Assembly: GCA_021413675.1 (NCBI GenBank)
Contig: JAIOQA010000173.1
Location: 1 to 64,000 of the forward strand
Length of the DNA: 64,000 nucleotides
Reading direction: 5' to 3'
Origin: Deltaproteobacteria bacterium
GTDB taxonomy: Bacteria > Myxococcota_A > Polyangia > Haliangiales > Haliangiaceae
Shown: positions 1 to 8,293 of the stretch, one piece after another
Position numbering within the stretch: the stretch's first letter is position 1
Layout of the letters: every line of letters begins with the position of its first letter
Position numbers and translations under genes: made by a program
The notes under the pieces: model-generated
The model's input: the letters and a program-made list of their open reading frames with translations, nothing else
Databases searched by the model: none
What the model was told of the DNA's origin: nothing

Positions 1-494
1 AGCACCTCGCCGAGCTTCGCGGTCTGGTCCGCGCCGAGCTCCTTCTCGCACGGATCGAGCTCCGCCGAGGTCGTGGCCTTCGCGATGCACGCGGCGGCGC
101 TCGCCGACCACGCGTCGCGCGTGCACGCGGGCACCATCGCGGCGTTGATCGAGGTCTCGAGCGCGGCCCGGTGCGCGTCCATGCGCGCGACCTCCGGCGA
201 GGTCGGCGCGAGGTTGCCGCGCATCATCGCGACCATGAGCGCGCCGAACTTCGCCGAGCCGAGCGCGGCGCACGCGCTCGCGTCGCCGGTCGCAGGCGGC
301 GCGCTGGCCGCGGCCGGCGATGCCGTGGCTTCAGCCGAACCCGGGGCCGCGGCGGCCCCGGAGGCCACCGCCGAACCCGCGGCGCCCGACGCGACGGCCG
401 AGCCCGACGCCGCCGAACCCGACGCACCTCCGTCGCTCTTGCCGCACCCGGCGATCGCCACCAGCGCGCACAGCCACGAACTCGTTCTCGACAT
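1..494 (-). CDS. Putative lipoprotein, 3' end cut by window edge
   Basis: Begins MSRTSSWLCALVAIAGCGKS, a short lipoprotein signal with lipobox AIAGC, so it is probably anchored to a cell membrane. Residues about 20-60 are a low-complexity Gly/Ala/Ser linker. The rest is a helical-looking domain with four cysteines that runs off the window edge. The start has a purine-rich AAGGAAG site about 5 bases upstream. The next gene upstream on the same strand (stop at 534) is also a small Cys-containing lipoprotein, so the two may be related or co-transcribed. No family recognised; function unknown. Confidence 0.75.
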   Translation of the reverse strand, partial: MSRTSSWLCALVAIAGCGKSDGGASGSAASGSAVASGAAGSAVASGAAAAPGSAEATASPAAASAPPATGDASACAALGSAKFGALMVAMMRGNLAPTSPEVARMDAHRAALETSINAAMVPACTRDAWSASAAACIAKATTSAELDPCEKELGADQTAKLGEV

Positions 495-533
495 CTGACT
501 TCCTTTTCGTTCCGCTCGGAGCGTGGGCACGGA

Positions 534-938
534 TCACGGGGCCAGCGGCGCCGCGTCGGGCGTCGGGCCGCCGGATCCCTCGAGCACCTTGGCGGTCGTG
601 TTCATCAGCACCGCGGCCAGCGCGTCGGCCTGATCGCGGGTCAGCGGGCACGCGCGCGCGGCCGCGTCGTCGGCGGCCGCGGCGACGCACGCGATCGTGT
701 CCGACGCCCACTTGGTGTCGCGGCACGACTGCAGGAGCGCGTCGCGCAGCGCCGGGTGCAGCTGCCGCGCGATCTCGTCGGCGGCCGCGCGATCGGTCGG
801 CGACGCCTTCGCGGTCGCGCTCGCGAGCTCCGCCGCGAGCCAGCGATCGACCACACCGCCGAGCTCGTCGCACGCGTGCGACCGCCCGCCGCACCCGGCG
901 AGCACCAGCACCAGCGCGAGCGCGAGCGCGGCGCGCAT
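534..938 (-). CDS. Small putative lipoprotein
   Basis: 134 residues starting MRAALALALVLVLAGCGGRS, with a clear lipobox (VLAGC). The mature part is Ala-rich and mostly helical with scattered cysteines. Its ATG overlaps the TGA of the M3 peptidase gene by one base (TGATG), which suggests translational coupling to the peptidase. I recognise no domain. Its cysteine spacing loosely resembles the neighbouring lipoprotein that ends at the window edge; both could be small periplasmic-side proteins of unknown role. Confidence 0.75.
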   Translation of the reverse strand: MRAALALALVLVLAGCGGRSHACDELGGVVDRWLAAELASATAKASPTDRAAADEIARQLHPALRDALLQSCRDTKWASDTIACVAAAADDAAARACPLTRDQADALAAVLMNTTAKVLEGSGGPTPDAAPLAP

Positions 939-2872
939 CACTCCGCCAGGTAGCGTTCGAAGGCCTCGAACTGGTACTCGCGCCCGAGGAAGTCCTTGAC
1001 CAGATCGGCCGCGTCCTTGGTGCCGCCCGGCGCGAGGATCGCGTCGCGGTAGCGGTGCGCGGTCTCCGGATCCATCAGGCCGCGCGAGTCGTAGGCGCTC
1101 AGCAGATCCTTCGCGATCACGAGCGACCACATGTACGTGTAGTACATCGCCGAGTAGCCCACGAGGTGGCCGAAGCTGGTGTGGAAGCGCGTGCCCTCGA
1201 CGTACGCGAACGGCGTGTACTTGGCCTGCAACCGCCGCAGCGCCGCGAGCTGATCGAGCGTGCGCGGCTCGGCGGTGTGAAAGTCGAGCGACAGCGCCGC
1301 GTAGAACATCTGCTGCACCGTGTGGGTGCCGACCGCGAACTTGTCGGCGCGGCGCATGTCGTCGACCAGCGCGGTCGGGATCGCCTCGCCGGTCTTCCAG
1401 TGGCGCGCGAACCGCGCCAGCGTGTCGTGGCGCCAGGCCCACTCCTCGAACATCTGCGACGGCGCCTCGACGAAGTCCATCTCGGTCGCGACGCCCGACT
1501 GCCGGACCCAGCGGTGGTTGCCGCCGAGCACGTGGTGCATCAGGTGGCCGAACTCGTGGAACATCGTGACGACGTCGTCGTGCTCCATGAGGCCCGGGTT
1601 GTCGCCCTGCGGCCGCGGGAAGTTGCAGACCAGCACGCCCTCCGACAGCTGCTGGCCGAGGACGCCGTCGTGCAGCGCGAACTGCGCGGCGTGCTTGTAC
1701 TTGCCGTCGCGCGGGTGCATGTCGAGGTAGATCCGCCCGAGCTTCTCGCCGCGCCGCACCAGATCGAACGCCTGGACGTCCGGGTGCCAGACATCGACCC
1801 GCGCCGGCACGTACTGCAGATCGTAGAGCGCGGCGGTGATGTCGAGCAGGCCGGCGAGCACCTCGGCGTACGGGAAGTACTCGCGCACCCGCTCGCTGTC
1901 GACCTGGTACTGGGTCTTCTTGATCTGGGTCTCGAGCCAGACCTTCTGCCAGTCGGCGACCTCGGTCGCGTCGGGCTGGTGCTTGCGCAGCTCGGCGAGC
2001 AGCTGCGCGTAATCGCGAGTCGCGCGCGCGGTCGCGAGCTGCCAGACCCGCTCGATGAACTCGCCGGCGCGCGCGCCCGAGCGGATCATCTTGTCCTCGG
2101 TGACGTAGTCGGCCCAGGTCGCGTAGCCGAGCAGCTTGGCCTTCTCGGCGCGCAGGGTCAGGATCTGGTGCAGTAGCCGCTCGTTGTCGAGGCCACCGCG
2201 CGAGCGCGTCGCGATGTACAGCGCGCGCCGCAGGTCATCGTCCTGGGCGTAGGCCATGAACGGGTTGTAGTCGGGGTAGTCGGTGGTGATCGTGATCGCG
2301 CCGTCGGGGCCGGGCGGGTGCGCCTCGATCCAGTCCTGCGGCAGGCCGGCGAGCCGCGCCGGATCGGTCACCGTGATCGAGCGGACGTCCTCGGCCAGGG
2401 TCTTCGAGAACTGCTGACCGTGGCGGGTCAGCTCCTCGTCGATCGCGCGCAACCGCTCGCGGGTCTCGGGATCGCGATCGACACCGGCGCGCCGGAAGTC
2501 GCGCAGCGTGTGCTGGGCAAAGCGCGCGGTCTCGGCGTCGGCGCCGGTGAGATCGACCGCGGCCAGCGCGGCGTAGAGCTCGCCGTTCAGCATCAGCTCG
2601 CTGACGAACGTCGAGACCTCCTGCTCGACCACCCGCGCCGCATCGCGGATGACGTCGTCGGGGTGGACCTCGGCCATCAGGCCGGCGAGGTTGCCGGAGT
2701 TGCCGGCGCCGACCAGCACGCGGTTGTAGGGCTCGAGGGTCGTCGCGATCGTGCGCGGCCCGGGGTCGGCGAGCAGCGCGGCGAGCGCGGCGCGGGCGGC
2801 TTCGAGGCCGGCCCGGCACTGCGCGAGGAACGCCTGCTCGGTGGCCGATGCGGCGGCGGTGCGCGAGGTCAT
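938..2872 (-). CDS. M3 family zinc oligopeptidase (thimet oligopeptidase-like)
   Basis: 644 residues, a usual length for M3A peptidases. The zinc site HEFGH lies at residues 439-443 with the expected third ligand Glu469 in the VEAPSQ motif. The flanking LMHHVLGG and the C-terminal FGHLVGYSAMYYTYMWS stretch are also family-typical. These enzymes cleave oligopeptides of limited length. No signal peptide is seen, so it is probably cytoplasmic. A TATGAT hexamer sits 8 bases before the ATG with no ribosome site, suggesting a leaderless message. The downstream lipoprotein is coupled by a one-base overlap. Divergent from the miaE-like gene. Confidence 0.93.
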   Translation of the reverse strand: MTSRTAAASATEQAFLAQCRAGLEAARAALAALLADPGPRTIATTLEPYNRVLVGAGNSGNLAGLMAEVHPDDVIRDAARVVEQEVSTFVSELMLNGELYAALAAVDLTGADAETARFAQHTLRDFRRAGVDRDPETRERLRAIDEELTRHGQQFSKTLAEDVRSITVTDPARLAGLPQDWIEAHPPGPDGAITITTDYPDYNPFMAYAQDDDLRRALYIATRSRGGLDNERLLHQILTLRAEKAKLLGYATWADYVTEDKMIRSGARAGEFIERVWQLATARATRDYAQLLAELRKHQPDATEVADWQKVWLETQIKKTQYQVDSERVREYFPYAEVLAGLLDITAALYDLQYVPARVDVWHPDVQAFDLVRRGEKLGRIYLDMHPRDGKYKHAAQFALHDGVLGQQLSEGVLVCNFPRPQGDNPGLMEHDDVVTMFHEFGHLMHHVLGGNHRWVRQSGVATEMDFVEAPSQMFEEWAWRHDTLARFARHWKTGEAIPTALVDDMRRADKFAVGTHTVQQMFYAALSLDFHTAEPRTLDQLAALRRLQAKYTPFAYVEGTRFHTSFGHLVGYSAMYYTYMWSLVIAKDLLSAYDSRGLMDPETAHRYRDAILAPGGTKDAADLVKDFLGREYQFEAFERYLAE

Positions 2873-2880
2873 GGTCGACG

Positions 2881-2886
2881 ATCATA
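2881..2886 (-). promoter_or_regulatory. -10-like TATGAT, 8 bases before M3 peptidase start
   Basis: Reads TATGAT on the minus strand, 8 bases from the ATG at 2872. No Shine-Dalgarno lies between them. One of a window-wide set of TANNNT hexamers at near-fixed distance from starts. Confidence 0.5.
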
Positions 2887-2924
2887 GCGCACGGCCCGCG
2901 CGCGCGTGTGGTAAGGGAACGCGC

Positions 2925-3506
2925 ATGGCTGACGACCTGCCCCTCGCGCTCGCGCCCACCGATCCGCGCTGGCTCGCGGTCGCGCTCGCGGATCTCGACG
3001 CGGTCCACCGCGACCACCTGCACTGCGAGCGCAAGGCGGCGCAGTCGGCGCTGTCACTGGTGCGCAGCTACCCCGAGCGCGCCGAGCTGGTCGCGGCGGT
3101 CGCACGGCTCGCGCACGAGGAGACCGCGCACGTCGTGCAGGTCTCGCAGCTGCTCGCGCGTCGCGGCGCGGTGCCGGCCTACGATCTCGGCGACGAGTAC
3201 GCGGCGGCGCTGCGCGATCTGATCCGCAAGCAGGAGCCGGCGCGGCTGCTCGATCGGCTGCTGGTGTTCGCGCTCATCGAGGGCCGCTCGGCCGAGCGCC
3301 TGGGCATGCTGGGCGCGGCGATCCCCGACGAGGCCACCGGCGCCTTGTACCGCGCGCTCGCGACCGCCGAGGACCGCCACCGCGACACGTTCCTCGAGCT
3401 GGCCGCGGACATCGCGCCCGGCGAGTGGCGGGCGCGGCTCGACGAGCTGTGCGCCCAGGAGGCCGCGATCATGGCGCGCCTGCCGCTGCGGCCGCGCATC
3501 CACTGA
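2925..3506 (+). CDS. miaE: tRNA-(ms2io6A)-hydroxylase, MiaE-like
   Basis: 193 residues, close to the usual MiaE length. The ferritin-like di-iron ligands are visible: Glu35 (HCERKAAQ), Glu66 and His69 (HEETAH), Glu119 (LIEGRSAERL), and Glu149 with His152 (AEDRHRDTF). MiaE hydroxylates the isopentenyl group of 2-methylthio-N6-isopentenyladenosine at position 37 of some tRNAs. It is cytoplasmic, with no signal. The 52-base gap to the divergent M3 gene has no good ribosome site; a TAAGGG sequence 7 bases upstream resembles the recurrent TANNNT start element with one mismatch. Family assignment is firm; the substrate is inferred. Confidence 0.9.
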   Translation: MADDLPLALAPTDPRWLAVALADLDAVHRDHLHCERKAAQSALSLVRSYPERAELVAAVARLAHEETAHVVQVSQLLARRGAVPAYDLGDEYAAALRDLIRKQEPARLLDRLLVFALIEGRSAERLGMLGAAIPDEATGALYRALATAEDRHRDTFLELAADIAPGEWRARLDELCAQEAAIMARLPLRPRIH

Positions 3507-3517
3507 CGTGTTTGCGG

Positions 3518-3523
3518 TACGCT
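3518..3523 (+). promoter_or_regulatory. -10-like TACGCT, 7 bases before start at 3531
   Basis: TACGCT followed by 7 bases and ATG, with no Shine-Dalgarno. Candidate leaderless promoter. Confidence 0.45.
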
Positions 3524-3530
3524 GGATCGG

Positions 3531-4325
3531 ATGAGGCGCGCCGCGCTGCTGGTGTTCGTCGTCGGCTGCTACCACGGTGCCCGCGCGACGCGCGATGTGA
3601 ACGCGGCCTGGCGCGGCCACACCCGCGCCGAGATCGAGGCCCGCTGGGGCACGCCCCAGGTCGCGGGCCAGACGCTCGCGTGGTCGTACGACACGACCCG
3701 GATCGAGCTGCCGCGCGCCGCCGCGAGCCTGGCGATCACGCCGACCAGCATCGACGCGGCCGCCGCCTTCGACCCGGGCTCGATCGAGACCACCGCGCAC
3801 GTCGCGGTCGCGACGCTCGACGCGAACGGCCGCATCGCCGAGCTGCGCGGACCGTCCTTGCACTGGGGCCCGCCGCGCGACGCGAACCTCCACTGGGGCA
3901 CGCTGTTCGGCGCGCACGTCGGCCTCGGTCGGCTCGACTCGACCGGCACGCCGCTGCCCTCGGGCGGGCTCTACATCGGCGGCATGGTGAGCCGCACCGT
4001 CGGGCTGGTGGGCACGTTCTCGATGGTGAGCGGCAGCGACACCGGCGGCGGCGCGATCGGCTTCGCGTGGGGCATCGCGGCCCAGCAATGGATGTCGCCG
4101 CGGATCGCGGTGCGCGCCGGCCCCGCGATGATCCTCGCGTTCACGCCCGGCTTCGATCACGCGATCGGCCTCGGCGACAGCGTCGTCGACACGATCGGCC
4201 TCGGCGCCGCGGCCTCGGTCGCGCTGGTCCGCACGCGCGTGTTCGTGCTCGACCTGCGCTTCGAGCTCACGACCTCGCCGGCCGCGACCTTCGGCGATCT
4301 GGGCGTCGGCGTGAACCTCAACTGA
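3531..4325 (+). CDS. Lipoprotein with SmpA-like N-terminus and beta-barrel-like C-terminus
   Basis: 264 residues. Starts MRRAALLVFVVGCYHG, a short signal with a lipobox-type cysteine at residue 13. Residues about 25-60 (WRGHTRAEIEARWGTPQ, then LAWSYD) look like the small SmpA/OmlA fold seen in outer-membrane lipoproteins. From about residue 120 alternating hydrophobic/glycine strands resemble an outer-membrane beta-barrel or its lipid-facing hairpins, ending VGVNLN. The TACGCT-N7-ATG arrangement supports this start. Function unknown; the domain calls are from pattern only. Confidence 0.7.
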   Translation: MRRAALLVFVVGCYHGARATRDVNAAWRGHTRAEIEARWGTPQVAGQTLAWSYDTTRIELPRAAASLAITPTSIDAAAAFDPGSIETTAHVAVATLDANGRIAELRGPSLHWGPPRDANLHWGTLFGAHVGLGRLDSTGTPLPSGGLYIGGMVSRTVGLVGTFSMVSGSDTGGGAIGFAWGIAAQQWMSPRIAVRAGPAMILAFTPGFDHAIGLGDSVVDTIGLGAAASVALVRTRVFVLDLRFELTTSPAATFGDLGVGVNLN

Positions 4326-4351
4326 TCGCCGCCGCGTGCGATGCTCGGCGC

Positions 4352-4855
4352 GTGGACGATCCCGTCGAGCTCATCGGCACCGTGGTCGGCGCGCCCGCGG
4401 GCTTCCTCGCCGCGCCCCTCGGCGGCCGGCCGTGCGTGCTCTACGAGCTGACCATCGACCTCTACACGTTCGGCGTGATGAACGCGTGGACCAACCGCGC
4501 GCGCGAGCTGCGCGGCACCGCCTTCGAGCTCGAGGCCGGCGACGAGCGCGTGCTGGTCGAGGCCGAGGCCTGCGTCGCGACCCTCGACGTCGATCGCCAC
4601 GTCGAGGCCAACGGCCGGGCGCGCGAGCCGCGCGAGATCCTGACCCGCTACCGCGTGCCGCCCGCCGGCGAGTTCCGGTTCCGCGAGGCCGCGGTGCTGA
4701 CCGGCGACATCGTGCGGGTCCGCGGCGTCGCCGTGCGCGAACCCGATCCAGCGCCGCGCCGCGCCTCGAGCTACCGCGATGGCGCCGCGACCCGCCTGCG
4801 GATCGCGCCGACCGACGGCGTGCCGGTGCAGATCTGGTCAGTGCGGCGGCCGTAG
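4352..4855 (+). CDS. Hypothetical protein, possible GIDE-like domain
   Basis: 167 residues from a GTG start; GATGCT lies 6 bases upstream, a weak form of the recurrent start element. No signal peptide or membrane segment. The N-terminal pattern (GTVVGAPAGFLAAPLGGRPC followed by VLYEL) resembles the GIDE domain: an opening beta strand, then 'aPl.g.pcv.y'. That domain is otherwise known from the eukaryotic E3 ligase MULAN and scattered bacterial proteins. The rest is predicted beta-rich with a late 'GDIVRVRG' strand. The GIDE assignment is a guess. It is convergent with the hybrid kinase, 4 bases away. Confidence 0.65.
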   Translation: MDDPVELIGTVVGAPAGFLAAPLGGRPCVLYELTIDLYTFGVMNAWTNRARELRGTAFELEAGDERVLVEAEACVATLDVDRHVEANGRAREPREILTRYRVPPAGEFRFREAAVLTGDIVRVRGVAVREPDPAPRRASSYRDGAATRLRIAPTDGVPVQIWSVRRP

Positions 4856-4859
4856 CCGA

Positions 4860-6611
4860 TCAACAGAGAGCAGGAGAGGCCTCGGGGCAGCGCTGGCGCA
4901 AGAGCCGCGCGACCTCGCGCTGGAGATCGGTCGCCGGGTACGGCTTCTCGAGCAAGATCGCGCCGGCCGCCACCAGCACCTGGACCTCGCGCTCGTGCGC
5001 GTAGCCGGTCGCGATCAGGATCGGCACGTCGCTGCGCGTGCGGATCTGGCGGAAGCACTCCGCGCCGCCCATCACCGGCATGCCCATGTCGAGGACGACG
5101 AGGTCGAAGGCCGCGCCGGTGGCGCCGTCGGGGCCACCGAACATCGCGGCCAGCGCCTCGACGCCGTTGCCCGCGGTGGTCACGCTCAGGCCCATGCGCT
5201 CGAGGTGCCGCCGGGTGCTCTCGCGGATCGAGGGCTCGTCGTCGACCACCAGCGCCGCGCCCTTGCTGGTCAGGGGCGCGGTCCGGGGCCGCGGCGAGGG
5301 CGCGGGCCGCGGCGACGCGGTCATCGGGAGCTCGATGTGGAACGAGGTGCCCTTGCCCGGCGCCGAGTCGACCTCGATGGTGCCGTCGTGGGCCTGGACG
5401 ATGCCCCACACCGTCGACAGGCCGAGCCCGGTGCCCTGGCCGAGCGGCTTGGTCGTGAAGAACGGCTCGAAGATGCGCGCGCGGGTCGCCGCGTCCATCC
5501 CCTTGCCGTCGTCGCTGACCGTGATCCGGACGCGCCCGCCGCTCACCACCCGGGCCGAGACCACGAGCTGGCCGTCGCCGGAGATCGCGTCGGCCGCGTT
5601 GAGGCCGAGGTTCAGGATGACCTGGCCGATGTGCACCGGATCGCCGTCGACGCGCGCGTCACCGACGTCGAGGTCCTCGCGGATCGTGATCGATTTCGGC
5701 AGCGTCCGGCGCAAGAGCGGGATGAGGTCGCGGATGACATCGCCGAGCACGACGACCTGGCGGCGGTACTGACCGCGCCGGCTGAAGGTGAGCAGCCCCC
5801 GGGTCAGGACCGCGCCGCGACCGGCCTGGGCCACGATCTCGTCGAGATCACCCCGGGCGGCGGGCGCTGCGGCGTCCTCGAGCAGCAGGTTGGCGAGGTT
5901 GCTGATCGAGAACAGGATGTTGTTCATGTCGTGCGCGACGCCGGCGGCGAGCGTCCCGATCGCGTCCATGCGCTGCGCGTGGAGCAGCTGATCCTGGAGC
6001 GCCGCGCGCTCGAGATGGGCCTGCTCGAGCTCGGCCACGCGCCCGGCGAGCTCGCGCGCGGTGGTGGCTTGCGCCAGCCGGTGGACCTCGGCCCGCACCA
6101 GGGCGCTGCGCATCAGGATATGGATGAGGAGCGCGAACAGGGTCGCGGTGACGATCGCGGACGTCCACATCGTGCCGTGGGGCACCGAGCTCAGCAGCGG
6201 GATCGCGATCGCGTCGGTCACCGCGATCGTGCCGACGACCAGCGGCGTGTGCAGGAGCACGCCGGTGCTCATGATCAGCAGCGCGATGAGGATCGCGAAG
6301 ACCGGCTCGCCGGTCGAATGAAAGGTGAGTAACGTCGCCGCCATCGGGCACCACAGCGCCGCCATCGACGCGTGGTGGACCCAGCGCTCGGAGATCCACC
6401 GGAGCGCGAACCCGAGCGCGAGCACGCCCAGGACGCCGAGCAGCAGCCAGTCCACCGCGGCGGTCGTGGGGTCGGGCCGGGTGTACAGCAGGCCCGCGCC
6501 CGCGAGGTAGAACGCGAGGGCGGCGAAGACCGCCGCGCCGAGCACCCGAGCGCGCTCCCGGACCACCGGAGCCAGAACCGCAGCCACGTCCACGTCGTGC
6601 AGGTCGACCAT
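4860..6611 (-). CDS. Membrane hybrid histidine kinase with C-terminal receiver
   Basis: 583 residues. Residues 20-170 hold about six hydrophobic segments. HisKA follows with phospho-acceptor His227 (GVAHDMNN). The ATPase domain has N-box Asn338, D368-x-G-x-G and GTGLGL at 393-398. A Pro-rich linker (430-450) leads to a receiver with Asp508 (VLDMGMP) and Lys556. The HDMNN type kinase with a terminal receiver usually phosphorylates its own receiver and often a separate partner. No partner regulator lies next to it. Signal and output are unknown. Start chosen because it gives a complete set of membrane segments. Confidence 0.92.
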   Translation of the reverse strand: MVDLHDVDVAAVLAPVVRERARVLGAAVFAALAFYLAGAGLLYTRPDPTTAAVDWLLLGVLGVLALGFALRWISERWVHHASMAALWCPMAATLLTFHSTGEPVFAILIALLIMSTGVLLHTPLVVGTIAVTDAIAIPLLSSVPHGTMWTSAIVTATLFALLIHILMRSALVRAEVHRLAQATTARELAGRVAELEQAHLERAALQDQLLHAQRMDAIGTLAAGVAHDMNNILFSISNLANLLLEDAAAPAARGDLDEIVAQAGRGAVLTRGLLTFSRRGQYRRQVVVLGDVIRDLIPLLRRTLPKSITIREDLDVGDARVDGDPVHIGQVILNLGLNAADAISGDGQLVVSARVVSGGRVRITVSDDGKGMDAATRARIFEPFFTTKPLGQGTGLGLSTVWGIVQAHDGTIEVDSAPGKGTSFHIELPMTASPRPAPSPRPRTAPLTSKGAALVVDDEPSIRESTRRHLERMGLSVTTAGNGVEALAAMFGGPDGATGAAFDLVVLDMGMPVMGGAECFRQIRTRSDVPILIATGYAHEREVQVLVAAGAILLEKPYPATDLQREVARLLRQRCPEASPALC

Positions 6612-6660
6612 CTCCGGCCGTCGTGGAGAGGGGACTCCGCCGCGCCACCCGCCCGTGTGA

Positions 6661-8160
6661 TCAGCGGCGCAGCTGCGCGATCGCCGCTCGCGCCGCGGCC
6701 ATGACCGGATCGATCCCCGCCGCCACCTCCTCGAGGCGCGGGGTCACCGCGAGGTCGGGCGCGATGCCGGCGTCCGGCGGCAGCCCGGGCGGCATCCACG
6801 CCACCAGCGGGATGTCGAGCGCGACGCCGGACTCGGGCAAGGTGACCCACGCGAGCTCGCCGCCGTTGAGGCCGCGCTGGTTGCCGCCGGTCGGCTCGCC
6901 CACCAGCGTCGCCGCGCCGGTGCGCTGGATCGCGTCGGCGAACAGGAAGCCGGCCGAGCTGTTGTTCGGGCCGATCAGCACGAACGTGCGCCCGCCGAAG
7001 GGCGCCGCGGCGGGTGCGATCGTGCGGCCCGCGGTCGACAGCGCGGTGTCGATCAGGTTCCGGCCCGCGCCCTTCGCGACGTGGCCGGTGCGATCGAAGA
7101 AGCCGAAGTCCCACGTGTCGAGGAACCGCGCCACATCGTACGGCGCGCGCTCGTACACGACCTCGGCGCGCCGCGGCGGGAAGGTCACCGGCGCGCGGAT
7201 CAGGTACGCGAGCACGGCGTCGCCGATCGCGCTGTCGCCGCCCTCGTTGCGCCGCTGATCGATGATCAGGTACGGCACGCGCTTCGCCGCCAGCTGCGCG
7301 AACGCATCGTCGAGGAAGCGCTGCCACGCGAAGTCGCGCTGCCAGAACGCGAAGGTCGGCAGGGTGAGCACCGCGGTGTCGCCATCGATCGCGAAGCGCC
7401 ACGCGGGATCCGCCGCGCTCGCGGCGAGCTGCGCGTCGCGGGCGGCGCGGGTGGTGGCCGCGACCTCGATCGTGCGCTCGCCCGCCGGCGTGCGCACGCG
7501 CAGCGCGTAGCGCCCCGCGACCGGCGGATGCACGAGCGGGTACAGATGATCCATCGCGTCGCCGTCGTCGCCGTGGTCGAGCTGGACCCGGCGCTTGCCA
7601 TCGCTCGCGCCATCGGCGCGCAGGTACGGCAGCAGCTCGGCGACGATCGCGCGGGGCGCGCGACCATCGATCGCGTCGAGCTCGGTGCCCGCCGCGATCG
7701 CGGCGACCGCGCTGCCGGTGATCAGGAACCGATCGCCGATCAGCCGCAGCTGCACCGGCAGCTTGTCGGCGCGATCGAAGAGCTCGCGCTGGATCGCCGG
7801 CCCCTGGTTGAGCGGGTTGGTCCAGGTGTGACCGCAGCGGACCGCCGCGCCGATCCGGCTGATCAGCAGGTACATCTCGCCCAGATCCGATCCATCGGCG
7901 ACCGCGGCCCGGGCCCGCGCCATCTCGGCCGCGAAGTCCGCGGGCGTCGCGTACCGGAACAGGCCCGGGTGCAGATCGGTGAGCGCCCGCTCCACGATCC
8001 GGAGATCGCGCAGCGCCTGCTTCGCGGTGAGGGTGGGCAGCGGAGCGAGCGCCGGCGCGGACGGTGGCGCGGCGGCGACTGGACAGGCCACGGTCGGACC
8101 GCGCGCAGCCGAGCAGGAGACGAGGGTCGCAGCGACGCACGCGAGGATCGATCGGGTCAT
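6661..8160 (-). CDS. S41-family peptidase-like lipoprotein
   Basis: 499 residues. Signal MTRSILACVAATLVSC with lipobox cysteine 16. The N-terminal half has the helical and beta segments typical of tricorn/CtpA-like proteins. The C-terminal half holds the S41 core: YLIIDQRRNEGGDS, then GPNNSSAGFLFADAI with the probable nucleophile serine, then GEPTGGNQ. S41 enzymes are serine peptidases that often trim periplasmic or outer-membrane proteins; no PDZ domain is evident. A GGAGCG ribosome site precedes the ATG. It lies just downstream of the membrane AraC gene in the same direction, so that regulator could control it (inference). Confidence 0.82.
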   Translation of the reverse strand: MTRSILACVAATLVSCSAARGPTVACPVAAAPPSAPALAPLPTLTAKQALRDLRIVERALTDLHPGLFRYATPADFAAEMARARAAVADGSDLGEMYLLISRIGAAVRCGHTWTNPLNQGPAIQRELFDRADKLPVQLRLIGDRFLITGSAVAAIAAGTELDAIDGRAPRAIVAELLPYLRADGASDGKRRVQLDHGDDGDAMDHLYPLVHPPVAGRYALRVRTPAGERTIEVAATTRAARDAQLAASAADPAWRFAIDGDTAVLTLPTFAFWQRDFAWQRFLDDAFAQLAAKRVPYLIIDQRRNEGGDSAIGDAVLAYLIRAPVTFPPRRAEVVYERAPYDVARFLDTWDFGFFDRTGHVAKGAGRNLIDTALSTAGRTIAPAAAPFGGRTFVLIGPNNSSAGFLFADAIQRTGAATLVGEPTGGNQRGLNGGELAWVTLPESGVALDIPLVAWMPPGLPPDAGIAPDLAVTPRLEEVAAGIDPVMAAARAAIAQLRR

Positions 8161-8293
8161 GAAGCGCTCCAGGTTGGGTTCCGCCCACCGTGCGCGCGGC
8201 CGCGTCGCGGGTCGTCTCAAGCCGCGAACATCGCGAGGATTTCGCGATCTGCGACGCGCTGATGCGCGATCTGCGTCCGACCGGCCGAGCGAT

